Source: Tetracentron sinense (taxonomy: Eukaryota > Streptophyta > Magnoliopsida > Trochodendrales > Trochodendraceae). From it: DNA of 64,000 nucleotides. The DNA lies in contig CM026574.1 in assembly GCA_015143295.1 (NCBI GenBank), positions 11,534,938-11,598,937 of the forward strand. Reading direction: 5' to 3'. Below the pieces are notes generated by a model. That model searched no databases. It was given only the letters and a program-made list of their open reading frames with translations, and was not told where the DNA came from. Shown here piece by piece: positions 25,601 through 33,263 of the stretch (positions are counted from its first letter, which is position 1; each line of letters opens with the position of its first letter). The position numbers and the translations under genes are program-made.

Positions 25601-28600
25601 TGCATAGAATGGGTTTCGGTCCCAAGTGGTGTCATTGGATGCAGTTGTGCATATCATCTGTGTCTTTTTCCATCCTCATTAATGGAAGCATAGTGACAAA
25701 GTCGGGGTTCGGGAATAATTCGGCAGGAATCAAGTTCGAAAAATTCGAAAAAATTCGGAAATAAAATAAAGTGTAAATTAATAATTATAAACATATACGG
25801 AACAATTTGATTAAAATATATAAAAAAAATTAAAATTTTTGAATAATTCGGGAATTATTCGTAAAAAACGCGAATAAAACGGAAAAACGTCGTTTTTTTA
25901 AAATTCGCGAATTAAACGCAGAACAATTCTGCAGTTGAAAAATGCGCGAATTAAACGCGTTTTTTTCAAAAAAACGGCGTTTTTTGTTACTTGGAATGGA
26001 AGTCCAGTGGGCTACTTTCGCAGTTCTAGGGGGTTGAGACAAGAGCACCCTCTTTCCCCATTTCTTTTTATCATGGTCTCAGAAGCTTTGAGCAGGATGT
26101 TATCTCGTGCTGATGGGATGTTTTTCGAAGACTTTTCCCTAGGTAGAGATAGGTTGAGGATCTCTCACCTCCAGATTGTCGATGATACCTTAAGTTTTGC
26201 AGACCTTCAAGTCAGGACCTCGGTCATCTGAAAGGTATTCTTCATTGCTTTGAAGTCATTTCCGGCTTGCGGGTCAATATGGCTAAATCCGAAATAGTGG
26301 GAGTCGGGGAAATCTCAGAGTTAGATATTCTCACGGAGAATCTCGGATGCAAGGTTGGGTATCTTCCATCAGTTTATCTTGGCATGCCCCTTAGCGCTCG
26401 TTTCAAATCTAAGGCAGCTTGGACCCCGGTCTTGAAGAGGTTTGCCAAGCAATTATCCGGGTGGCAGGCGTCCTTTTTATCTAAAAGGGGGAAGTTAACG
26501 TTGATTCACAGCACCCTGAGTAGCCTACCTACCTATTTTATGTCTATGTTGGTCATTCCCCGCTAGGTAACTGTGTCTCTAGAACGCATGTAGAGAGAGT
26601 TCCTTTGGCACGAGAAAAGTGGTCAGGTTAAGTATCATCTTGTTAATTAGAAGCAGATCTGTCGTCCAAAGAGGGAGGGAGGTCTCAATTTGAAGTCGTT
26701 GTCTCTGGTCAACAGGGCTCTCCTTGGAAAATGGATATAGAGGTTCGGGGAAAAAAAAGAGTCTCTGGCGTTCGGTCATCGCTGCCAAATACAAGGAAGT
26801 TTCTTGTTGGGTTCCTAAGGAGGTGAAGAGGCATCCCTCGTGGTTGAATTCTTGAATTCGTGTCGCACGGGGTGGGGTTGTGAAAGGGGATAATGTCAGT
26901 TGCACGATTGGTTGTCCCTTTCTTCGAATTCAAGGTAGGTGATGGGGCGGAGGTTTATTTCTAGATGGATGTTTGGAGTGGATCATCAAGGCTGCAGGAT
27001 GATTTTGCTATTATCTTTCGTTTGGCATTGGATAGGATGGCGTCAGTCGGGAACTACATCAATAGGAGAGGTGCGGGGGGCGTATGGTGTCCCAAGCTAA
27101 GGAGAGGACTTAATGACTAGGCGATAGTTGAGTTCAGCAGGTTGTTAGAGCGGTTAGGGTCTCTTCCCTCAATTTCTCAGGGTCGGGATTGTAGAGTATG
27201 GTCAGTAGGCAACAAAGGTCGTTTTTCAGTGAGATCTATGGTTCAATTGCTTGAAGCAGGCCCTTCCACTTCCTTTCCTCATAGGGCTGTGTAGAATCCA
27301 GGTATTCCATCTAAAGTATCTTTCTTTCTATGGAATGCGGCTTTGAACAGAATTCTCACTTGTGATCACTTGAAAAATAGAAGGTGGAGGTTGGTTAATC
27401 GTTGTTTTATGTGCCTCCAAGTGGAAGAGTTGGTAGATCACCTTCTCTTGCATTGTCCAATAGCTCATGAGATTTAGAGTTTCTTTTTCCTCTTCCTTTC
27501 ACAATGTCTAATCATGTTGGAATTTGGTAAGTAGGGAAGGGGGGAAGGGTCAAGGTTGGCATTGTGGAAGATTTTGTCGGGTGCCATAGCATGGTCCATT
27601 TGGGGCGAGAGGAATAGGAGAGTGTTCGAAAACTCTTCCTTATCCCCTCCCTCATATTTGTGCTAAAATCCGGTTTTTGATGTTGGAGTGGTGCTCAGTT
27701 AGGCAGGATAGGGTGAGATTAGGCATGATCCTTACCGGGTTTCTGTGATGCTTTTGGGGGCATCTTGTTGGTGGTTAGTATGGGGTTTCATTTTTTTCCT
27801 TTTATTTTGTGCCTGCATCGGTTCACATTCTCATGAACTATGCGTTTTATGTTACTTTGTATCTGCTTTATGCTTATTTTTGAATTGCTTGGATTACCGA
27901 TAAAAAAAAATAATTAGAATTGTTTGTGTGATGAGTTGGGAATCCAATAGGAACCCTGATACATTTCAACAAGGAGTGTACAATGGATTTTTTGTGGCAA
28001 ATTGTGAATCCACTTCGAAGTTTGAACCCCTCAATTATATTTTCAATAATTATTGAAAACAAGGGGAAAAAAAAGATACTCAAAGCCATTCCCCATTCAA
28101 ACCCTGCACAATCATTTGTCCAAGAGGGCAAGGCCATGATCTATCAGACCTCCTAAACCCCAATTGTGCATGCCTTCAATTTTCTCACCACATCTTTGTT
28201 AGCCATACAGGGCCTCTAACAATGTCAAGTTGGTCCTCACAAGATGCAATTCTGCTGTCATAGTTTAGTATTAGGTAACCCTCAATATTCAAAAAGTACA
28301 CAAACAGTCAGAGACCAAGAAAATCCACAAAATCGTGTTACATACCAATGTAGGAAGTGTTCATCTAACGCACAATTATTTTTTGACAGGTAACTGTAAA
28401 ATTATGCACTTAACATGTTGAGAAAAGATGGAAGAAGTTCTCCTAAAAGAAAGAAAGAGAGAAAACAAGAAATTAACACCAATAATCCAATCCGCATATC
28501 AAATCCAGCATGGGACCAACTATGCTTTATAAAGCAGAATATGAGTGACCAATAAGTAACATATTCATACAATTAGTGTTGCCAAGATGAGGATGTTGAG

Positions 28601-31600
28601 ATGGATGAGTAGAAAGATTAGGAAAGACAAAATAAGAAATAAGTGCATTCGAGAGAATTTTTTAGTAACTTTAATAGGTGGTAAATAAGGGGAAATCAAC
28701 TAAGACAGTTCAGACATGTTCAATGAAGACCAGTAATGGCACTAGTGAGATTGAAGGAGTTGGTGCAGAGTGAAGGCTCAAAAAGGGCGAAGGGAAGGCC
28801 AAAAATTATCTAGATGGAGATAGTACAAAAAAAATTTGATAGAACATGCTTTGACCGAATTAATGGCTTTTAATAGAGTAGAAAGGTAAAACAAGATTCT
28901 TTTGGCCAACTCCAACTAATTAAGATAAGGCACAAATGATGATGATGATCTTGAATTCAATATAATTTGTCTCAACTGAACATCTCTTTTCGAATCAACT
29001 AATCTCAATCTGAAACTACATTTACCCAACATGTATTCATGTATGTCCATACGAGCAAAATTATGTGTGTTAAACTGCTAATCAAAGCATTCTGATGGAT
29101 TGTCTTCAACCCATTTGCACCCAGCCTTGTTTGCTTGGTAGGAATTTATGACGGATAAATAATTTCCAAATAAGAACCAACGACAAAAGTTACCACATGA
29201 GGACAAATAGAGAAGAAGACAAAGACCATATTAAAAAAACTACACATCATTTTTTCACAATGAACTCTACGTAAGACCACCTCAATTACAGATATTACAA
29301 TTTTAAAAAGATAAGATAATCCATATCTACTTATTAGCAAACCTCAATTAGATAAGATAACCCAATCTACTTATTTCGTAATCATCAAGTTTCTTGATAT
29401 TAATACACATTTGATTTATAATGGATAAAACATGTGAAAATAATCAGAAATTGATTCAAAATTATTAACATGTAGAGTTTCAATTTCACCTCTAAATGTA
29501 TGTAACCTTACACTTTTCACCTTCTCATCACCTTTGTAGGATTTTTATAAAGTGTATTTCACACTTCATTAGCTATTGCAACTGAAATTCGTTCAGACAC
29601 AGCCTCGTCCATAGCTTGGCAAATAAAGAACAATGCTTTATTATCCTTATTTTGATTCTCTCTCAAAGTTTCATCCTGGATTTAAGAGGCCATCAAGTGT
29701 TGTTTGATACTTTGATAGACGAGCTCATCATAACCATGTACAATGATCTTGATCCGGAGAAGAAATAAGTGTAAATGAACTGTTAGTGGATCCTTGCAAT
29801 GGTGAATCAATAGAGCTATCCATCAGTTGTGAATTTTCAACAAGTTTTTTTATCTTCTATATTTATTGATAAGTAATTTGCCTGTATCTGGATTAAACAA
29901 TTAACAGCCCTTAGTATGATCACTGTAACCAATGAAAATGCACTCCTCCCCTTCTTCATCAAATTTCTTTCTTTCCTCATCTGTAATATGCTTGTATGCA
30001 ACACACCCAAATACTCAAAGATCTTTAAAATTTTGTTTATATCCACTCTATGTCCTCCTGTGCATATCATGAACACTCTATGTAGGACACGAGTTCAAAA
30101 TCAAAACGGAACAAGCAACAGATTCTGCCCAAAATGAATCGAACATAAATCAAATGGATGTTAAGATGTGCTTTTTTGAATGGTTTGCTTGCAGAAGTAT
30201 ATATTGAACAGTCTGAAGGTTATGCAAAGAATGGATACAAGATAAAGTCCTTAAATTGAAGAAGGATCTATCTAGACTGAAACAAGTGCGTAAGGCGTGT
30301 TACACCCGAATTGATTCGTATATCCACAAGCATGGTCTTTACATGTGTCCTTATGAGCACATTGTACATCGAATTTAATTCACATGGCGATATGCTTATT
30401 GTGTTTTTATGTGGATGATTTTACGGGAAATAACCTGAGTATGTTGATGAATTCAAGGAGGCATGACTAGCCAATTTAAGATGATATGGGACCCATATCT
30501 TACTTTCTTAGAATTTAATTGTTGCAAACAAGTAATGGGAATTTTATCTCAGAGGATAAATACACAAAGAATTTATTATAAAGATTAAGATGGAATCATG
30601 CAATCAAATCAAATCTCTAGTTAAAGCAAGATCGGATAGTCATGTGAGCTAGTTAGTTTTAAAAGTATCCCATGTTGTACAATAGATCGCAATTTGCAAT
30701 ATATCGCTAGATTATAATTTTTCGTGTGACAAATAGGCCTAACTCAGTTATAAAACTACATCAATTCTTAGCGTGGTCAAAATTTTGACCGAAGTGAAGC
30801 GATTTTGCAAGTGATTTTCCTTGAAGAAAAAATCATTATTTCTTGTGTTTTTGGCTTTATTAAACGTAAATTGACCCTAACGTGCATCTAAATCGAGGAG
30901 AGAAGTGTGGGAGCCCATTTTTCTCAAAAGAAACTACGAGAAAGTATCCCATTTTCTTATATTTTAGCTTTACTCTTTAGTATTGATTTGAATAAGTTCA
31001 AATTCTAGTATGTTGTGTGTTTTCAGCCAATCTATGATTGGCTGAAATTTGTTAATTTTTTATTTTAAAAAAAAGTTTAATTTAAAATTAATTCTTAAAT
31101 TTTTTTTAAAAAAAAAGTAAAACAAAAGGCTTATTTGTAGGCTATTGAATATGGGAATTAAGTATATCAGGCTGATCTATTGATCATTTGATTGGTTGGA
31201 AAGTTTATTATTAATTGTAATTAATTTTATTATAAATTTTTTATCAATAATTCATTATTGATAAATATGAGTATTCGATGTAATGAGTATAATAAAATAC
31301 TTATAAATATTGATTAAAATGGGTAATTGCGTTATATTGAATATGAGTATTATAAAATATCGATAAACATGTGTATTATAAAATATTTTTAAATAAATGA
31401 GTACCAACATTATGTTTGTGAGTATATGGCGTGGTACCATATCTTATGAGGTGGGCACAATATTGCACACATGTAAGGACTAGTATTATCACCAGGCTAG
31501 TAAGGGCAGAGAGTCCGAGATGATGACTTTCAGCCCCCGTGTAATTCTATAGGGATACAATGTATGATGTCTCTTGCCGGCGTTGCACTTGCCAACCTGG

Positions 31601-33183
31601 ATCTTTATAGGGCTATGTATTCTTTTTTTATGAATATTGGATGTAATGAACAATTTATGGATTTTAATCATGTTACATTCATCTCTTCTTGTGATATGGG
31701 TCATATGGCCGCCACCAGCACGTATCTTGGATCCATTGTAAATGACTCTCTAATATTCGCAGTTGTTGTTTTTTATTGTTTTGATTCCTATGTGTGTGTT
31801 TAGGTTTAATTTTAACATTGCCTCAAGTTTCAAATAAAAATTCCTTATTTTTCCTATTTTTTTCCAAGTTTTTCCTAACCAAATAATAACTCCCGGATTC
31901 CAACTTAGTGAGTATGCATAGGAACAATGACAACAAACGTCATCAAGACAAAGGTGACCACTGCTAGGGGGTTTTCCTCTTAATAACTATTTCAAGGGGT
32001 TCTCCTCCATCTAATACCAATTTTAAGAAATTAATACTAGTAAATAATTATTGAACCAAACCAAAAACTTTATTTTTGTTAAAAAAAAATACCCATCTAT
32101 TTATAGATCTTAACAATTTAACAAGATAAGACCAAATACGATAAGATAATCTAAATAAGAAAATAATCACATCCTCGGTCGGTGACGCGAGGAGGGGCAT
32201 CTCGGCTCCCATTTTCTTGCCATTTGTCCCCCTTCTAACCCCATTTAACTGTGGTTAAGATTCATCCACCCTTAGGGTTCACCCCTCTACCCTTGGTTTT
32301 TAGAAAAAAAAAAAAAATTAACTAAAGGGTCAAAAAGAACTAACCCAAGTTAATGGGAGTTGAAGGGTCGGCTATGTGAGAGCGAGGAGGAATAGTCCCC
32401 TCCTCAGCCAACGTGAGGACTATTGCTCATCTAAATAATCCATATCTACTTATCCCATAAATCCCAATAAGTTAAGATAATAACGCAATCGACTTATTAA
32501 AATATATCATTCTTAACCATACCTCTCAAATTCAATGACGCACATGGACACTGATGTAGGACAATTTAGGAGTGATTTTATTTGAAGGAAACCACGAAAA
32601 ACTTAGTTCTTTTAGAATTAAAAAAAAAGACCCAAACTCAGCAAGGATCACTACCAAACTCATGATACCATGCTTCTCACATCCATATAACTTAATACAT
32701 CACAAAATGTAGGGTCCCATATCTTGGGCTGCATCAAATCCCACCCCAAAAGAAAGAAAGTAAGGATTTGCAGCTAAAAAACGATTTTTAGAATATGGGT
32801 TTTTCACAGATAACAACTTCAATTCCGTTTTTTTGCCCTAAGGGCCCGAGGTGAGGTCCTTCAAGAACAGCATTGCAATCGCAACCTTGGTCTTAAAAAC
32901 ATGAAATTAGGGAACAAGCAAACAGCAGAAATTGCAATCTCAAATGATTAGAATGCTAAATCAAGACCCAAAAGATCGAGTGTTGGAGCTAGTTTACACA
33001 CACCCAAGTGAAGAACGCCATGAATTATCAATGGCGAACAGGACAAAGTATTGATCTTCAATAGTCATCAAAGAAATAACAGATACCCATGTATAAAAGA
33101 GAGGGAAGAGCTCTTGCCTGGCAGAGTCGAGCAGCAAGAGATGCTGCTTTCTTTGCAGCAGCCAGTTCTTTCTCGTAAGACAT
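4428..33183 (-). CDS. SAL1: SAL1/HAL2-like 3'(2'),5'-bisphosphate nucleotidase (PAP phosphatase), exons 1-4, 3' part outside window
   Basis: Four exons, complement(33118..33183, 19232..19307, 4781..4854, 4428..4633), give about 140 residues in frame with no stop. They match the N-terminal third of plant SAL1/FRY1, which turns 3'-phosphoadenosine 5'-phosphate into AMP and is a Li+/Na+-sensitive member of the inositol monophosphatase superfamily. Visible motifs are SPVTVADYGSQA across the exon 2/3 join, FSLVAEEDSGD across the 3/4 join (metal-binding Glu), and HWVLDPIDGTKG at the end of exon 4 (DPxDGT metal site). Exon phases fit exactly (66, 76, 74, 206 nt). Introns are 13,810 bp (GC-AG), 14,377 bp and 147 bp; a fourth starts at 4427 with GTGAGC. 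I found no exon 5 between 1 and 4427, so it should lie beyond the left edge. The start is the first ATG after an in-frame TAG about 60 nt upstream. The intact frame suggests a working gene, but transcription is not shown here. Confidence 0.87.
4781..4854 (-). CDS. SAL1: SAL1 exon 3
   Basis: Two bases complete the Gly codon, then 24 codons reading SQALVSFVLEKELPSESF and SLVAEE. The acceptor is TTTCTCAG and the donor GTAATG. The closing Glu pair contains the metal-ligand glutamate of the family. Confidence 0.87.
4856..5529. other. SAL1 intron 2, proximal part, nothing recognised
   Basis: Intron sequence next to exon 3. No coding region, inverted repeat or known transposon end was recognised. 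Confidence 0.5.
5530..5844 (+). repeat. LTR-like fragment
   Basis: Holds a leader-like stretch (ATTTAAAGACTCCTTTTTG, then GAATGATAATCAAAGAATAG) similar in style to the promoter and R region of plant LTRs. It abuts the truncated end of the copia element but does not match that element's own LTR. Identity is tentative. Confidence 0.3.
5845..7062 (-). pseudogene. Copia reverse transcriptase and partial RNase H
   Basis: Blocks in order: GCKWVFTIKHQSDGRYKAR LVAKGYTQ (near 6700), LQQLDVNNIFLNGELEEEVY (near 6520), KLKKALYGLNQSPRA (near 6410), the LIIYVDDIVMIGN active-site block (near 6280), and a last RNase H piece with TDADW. Several in-frame stops are present. Confidence 0.85.
7263..8500 (-). pseudogene. 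Copia protease and integrase region
   Basis: Protease core SSIIDSGATDHMTG lies near 8430. The integrase core follows at 7945-7263: FDIIYYDVWGPSP, FFTFVDEITH, a GGEYTSSD block and ISEQNGVAERKNRHLLE, ending KALKCIFVGYSS. Catalytic aspartates and the glutamate region are still recognisable, but the frame is broken between 8300 and 7945. Confidence 0.82.
8690..9569 (-). pseudogene. Copia gag region
   Basis: Minus-strand start at 9569 (MPEVTSSSGN). The body reads LLNGVNYLAWSQSAKLYING and KDLWNVVEQTYSQ, typical of copia gag (UBN2 type). After frameshifts a zinc-knuckle region follows near 8770 (EHCARTQHTKETCWNLHG). The first cysteine of the CX2CX4HX4C knuckle is replaced by tyrosine, so the RNA-binding motif is damaged. 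Confidence 0.8.
10282..10513 (-). repeat. Copia 5' LTR plus primer binding site
   Basis: On the minus strand the LTR begins TGTTGAGAATATTG and ends GGATTCCA (232 bp). After a two- to three-base spacer follows TGGTATCAGAGC, complementary to the 3' end of initiator tRNA-Met. A pyrimidine-rich leader sits near its end. Confidence 0.75.
10514..10600 (+). repeat. Possible end of another LTR
   Basis: Ends in TTTTGGGGGCGTGACA, the same kind of end as the solo LTR at 54089-54104. Only this end is recognisable. The rest up to 10878 shows no feature. Confidence 0.3.
10879..12840 (-). pseudogene. SLY1: SLY1-like (Sec1/Munc18) pseudogene, two separated parts
   Basis: SLY1 binds syntaxins in ER-Golgi vesicle fusion. 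The minus strand at 12840-12530 encodes its early part: YDEIYRDILSPLIHVKDLRK, WGVTLHFLIAKDRKRVPDAP VVYFVQ, then in another frame SSIPRPLLEDLPAGML. A later part lies at about 11390-10879: SLEFREVSVEIETE, then LIGRKKHIINALNSLSEP, DKHINFATVLFGVIKERS and GGLDRNELLVFL. The middle of the protein is missing, several frameshifts and stops are present, and a retroposon sits between the parts. It lies inside SAL1 intron 2 on the same strand. The first part begins after an AG, so an exon border may be kept, which favours a decayed gene copy over a processed one. Confidence 0.72.
11823..12504 (-). mobile_element. Internally deleted LINE-derived retroposon with target duplication
   Basis: A 682-bp insertion flanked by GTACTGATTG on both sides (11813-11822 and 12506-12515). 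Its poly-A tail is the T run at 11823-11832, so it reads on the minus strand. Its 5' part is an open frame (MVLLEESLADSSTPLGPDS...SSMRKKNKKSRKKKPE, 12495-12286) like a LINE ORF1 tail. Its 3' part carries AATAAATCTGGTCGGGGTCC and TCCGCCTAAACCCC, tail words shared with LINEs at 49.2 and 58.4 kb. No RT region is present. Confidence 0.75.
12841..13439. other. SAL1 intron 2, nothing recognised
   Basis: No coding region or transposon end recognised on either strand. Confidence 0.5.
13440..13815 (+). pseudogene. RTE-type LINE 3' fragment with a 97-bp tandem duplication
   Basis: The end translates as ARGRPKKTWMEAIRR-like sequence (13650-13710, KAPKGQGDD* region with frame breaks), the plant RTE C-terminal signature. 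Upstream, about 60 bp (TGATGAAAGGAGTGCTCTAC...) is repeated at 13453 and 13550, including the RWFDHV-like block (GAGATGGTTTGATCATG). The piece ends in TTGAGGTAAGACTTGGAC. Confidence 0.6.
14455..16385 (-). pseudogene. RTE-type LINE C-terminal part, interrupted
   Basis: On the minus strand from 16385: KTEYMECNFS, RVEALDKIDDL-like and LDSIIHKDERLEDDVAHRIS, VEWLKWRRAF, then a YGAECW-type block (PYGAKCW at about 16040). After element B the stretch from VEWLKWR to YGAECWATKK is repeated (15000-14831), followed by MMMLRWMSGKTRKDKIEN. It ends near LIEVMDFNRAECETRVVLGK with an ATGATGA tail at about 14460. Several stops. Confidence 0.8.
15002..16003. mobile_element. hAT-like non-autonomous element B with 8-bp target duplication
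   Basis: 1002 bp. Starts CAAGGTTTGAAATTTCG and ends with the inverted CGAAATTTCGAACCTTG (16/17). It is flanked by ATCTTCAT on both sides (14994-15001, 16004-16011), the 8-bp duplication expected of hAT. Both ends are arrays of AAATTTCG/TTTCGACG words. There is no open frame; the core is AT-rich. Confidence 0.8.
16646..17925. mobile_element. Long-inverted-repeat element carrying an L1 RT fragment
   Basis: 1280 bp with about 75-bp inverted ends starting GGGAAGGGATCCGTAGACA. It inserted in an AT run, so the target duplication cannot be read. Inside the left end is a CT-rich tract and inside the right end a GA-rich tract (17587-17700), partly complementary. The middle holds an L1 RT remnant. Confidence 0.7.
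17165..17330 (+). pseudogene. L1 LINE reverse-transcriptase scrap
   Basis: Reads IYKIKSKVVDNFLPQVLDDL and ISPTQSAFIAGRLIHA, then after a one-base shift DDVLLAQVHF. This is the fingers region of an L1 RT (SPTQSAFIPGR...DNVLLAQE type). No other LINE part is beside it. Confidence 0.7.
18663..19231. other. SAL1 intron 2 next to exon 2; one unrecognised small ORF
   Basis: An open frame on the plus strand at 18703-18894 (MPKDQEPPFAIFVNHKKECD..., 63 codons) has a protein-like composition but I do not recognise it. It has no visible neighbours or promoter and is probably a chance frame or gene scrap. Confidence 0.3.
19232..19307 (-). CDS. SAL1: SAL1 exon 2
   Basis: 25 codons plus 1 nt, reading KVQKALLQSDVQSKSDRS then PVTVADY and the first base of Gly. 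The acceptor is TTTCTCCAG and the donor G|GTTTGT. This is the substrate-side segment just after the first helix in SAL1 family members. It lies between a SINE on one side and a nested hAT/LINE block on the other. Confidence 0.87.
19797..19974 (-). mobile_element. tRNA-derived SINE with target duplication
   Basis: 178 bp flanked by ATTGTGTGTAC (19786-19796) and ATTGTGTGTGC (19975-19985). On the minus strand it has an A-box-like TAGTTGCTCCATTGGTAGG, a B-box-like GGTTTCGAGTCT about 45 nt later, and an A tail (T run on the plus strand from 19798). This is the standard SINE layout. It lies about 0.5 kb from SAL1 exon 2, inside intron 1. Confidence 0.7.
19986..20529. other. SAL1 intron 1, nothing recognised
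   Basis: A-rich stretch (20075-20220) and unique-looking sequence; no feature seen. Confidence 0.5.
20557..23806 (+). pseudogene. LINE 2 ORF1
   Basis: Opens MMASRNRYFAVESKSFELQE and continues through several frames. The last recognisable block is FPRSPSQLKELGKFLGLSFV GREKEARALF at 23537, matching the ORF1 end of LINE fragment 1. The central part is low-complexity and charged (21674-22160). Internal stops (for example after 20808, 22180, 22460) show it is dead. Confidence 0.7.
23806..27480 (+). pseudogene. LINE 2 ORF2: endonuclease and reverse transcriptase
   Basis: The endonuclease begins ILSWNVLGLGLPEKH (23820) and continues PAILCVQET, GASGGILLIWDRGKLEVVKS, SSGVYGPSGG and GGDFSSIRFSEERKGG. 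RT blocks are GDKAPGPDGFTIEFYRFCW (25159), FKPISLVSSVYKILAKVLAS (25347), MEKAYDHVNWEFLGY (25553), then GLRQEHPLSPFLF (26032). At the active site (26165-26200) the sequence reads HLQIVDDTLSFAD, Ile-Val in place of the usual Phe-Ala before Asp-Asp. A C-terminal LTCDHLKNR...CFMCLQVEELVDHLLLHC ribbon lies near 27400. Confidence 0.85.
25689..25994. mobile_element. hAT-like MITE in LINE 2, 8-bp target duplication
   Basis: 306 bp flanked by AATGGAAG (25681-25688 and 25995-26002). Removing it and one duplication copy restores the RT reading NGSPVGYFRSSRGLRQ. Ends are CATAGTGACAAA and, inverted, CCAAGTAACAAA. The body is a low-complexity mix of GAATTCG, CGCGAATT and AAACG words. Confidence 0.75.
27911..28514. 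other. SAL1 intron 1, nothing recognised
   Basis: No gene, inverted repeat or transposon end recognised. Confidence 0.5.
28515..28955 (+). pseudogene. RTE-type LINE 3' end
   Basis: Begins near GGGACCAACTATGC (the YGAECW region) and reads MRMLRWMSRKIRKDKIRNKC IREN, then with shifts LRQFRHV-like, EGSKRAKGRPKI and GFNRVER-like blocks, and ends in ATGATGATGATG. It is the same family as the minus-strand copy at 14.5-16.4 kb, whose tail also has ATG repeats. Confidence 0.75.
28956..29589. other. SAL1 intron 1, short repeats only
   Basis: Contains GATAAGATAATCCATATCTACTTATT (split here: GATAAGATAATCC then ATATCTACTTATT) at about 29306 and a similar run at about 29350, which recur near 32440. These look like scraps of one repeat. 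No gene seen. Confidence 0.4.
29590..30137 (-). pseudogene. Ty1/copia integrase fragment
   Basis: Read from 30137: TFWAESVACSVLILN, SVHDMHRR, then LVFGCVAYKHI (frame shifts), EERKKFDEEGEECIFIGYSD, HTKGC, LFNPDTGKLLIN. This is the C-terminal part of a copia integrase (29820-30137). The part below 29800 is probably the same element but is less clear. Confidence 0.72.
30140..30640 (+). pseudogene. Ty1/copia reverse transcriptase fragment, inverted to its neighbour
   Basis: Reads DVKCAFLNGLLAEVYIEQSE GYAKNGYK, then RIDSYIHKHG, EFNSHGDMLIV and DEFKEA blocks and ends near KMESCNQIKSLV. It begins within a few bases of the integrase fragment but on the opposite strand. Confidence 0.72.
30650..31910. 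repeat. Degenerate hAT-like repeat and AT-rich stretch
   Basis: Left part has ATATCGC/GCAATT words. The right part (31740-31880: GATTCCTATGTGTGTGTTTA, then TTTTAACATTGCC and TTTTTCC-rich text) is related to the right arms of elements B and C. 31200-31430 is made of TATTATAAAAT/GAGTAT-type repeats. Ends were not located. Confidence 0.4.
32173..32418. mobile_element. MITE, inverted ends CCTC..GTYGGYGA
   Basis: 246 bp with imperfect inverted ends (CCTCGGTCGGTGACG against CCTCACGTTGGCTGAGG). The core has GTGGTTAAGATTCATCC and CCCTTGG/CTAAAGGG, a sequence shared with repeats at 33.4, 34.0, 56.2, 57.3 and 63.1 kb. The rest of 31911-32172 and 32419-33117 is intron with no recognised feature. Confidence 0.45.
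33118..33183 (-). CDS. SAL1: SAL1 exon 1 (start codon, 22 codons)
   Basis: Encodes MSYEKELAAAKKAASLAAR followed by LCQ, the Lys/Ala-rich N-terminal helix typical of plant SAL1. The exon ends CTCTGCCAG followed by GCAAGAG, a GC splice donor; no GT lies close by that would keep the frame. The ATG is preceded in frame by a TAG, so no longer N-terminal (plastid-targeting) extension is encoded directly upstream in this exon. Confidence 0.87.
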
Positions 33184-33263
33184 TGAAACCACAGGAGCAG
33201 TTCTCGTTATTCTCCTTCTCAAGGGGAAAGGATGTAATAGTGTCTAGCGAGTTTATTCTCCTT

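Larger units (their letters stand above)
20530..27910 (+). mobile_element. L1-type LINE 2, nearly full length, inactive
   Basis: About 7.4 kb on the plus strand, antisense to SAL1, ending in ...GATTACCGAT plus nine A. It contains ORF1 (20557-23806), ORF2 endonuclease (23806-24650), RT (24690-26570) and a C-terminal Zn-ribbon-like region (to about 27480). It is broken by many stops and frameshifts and by one hAT-like insertion (25689-25994). No clear target duplication was found. Confidence 0.88.

Noticed and set aside
20460-27925. Target duplication of LINE 2
   Set aside because: No matching word found near both ends; not claimed.
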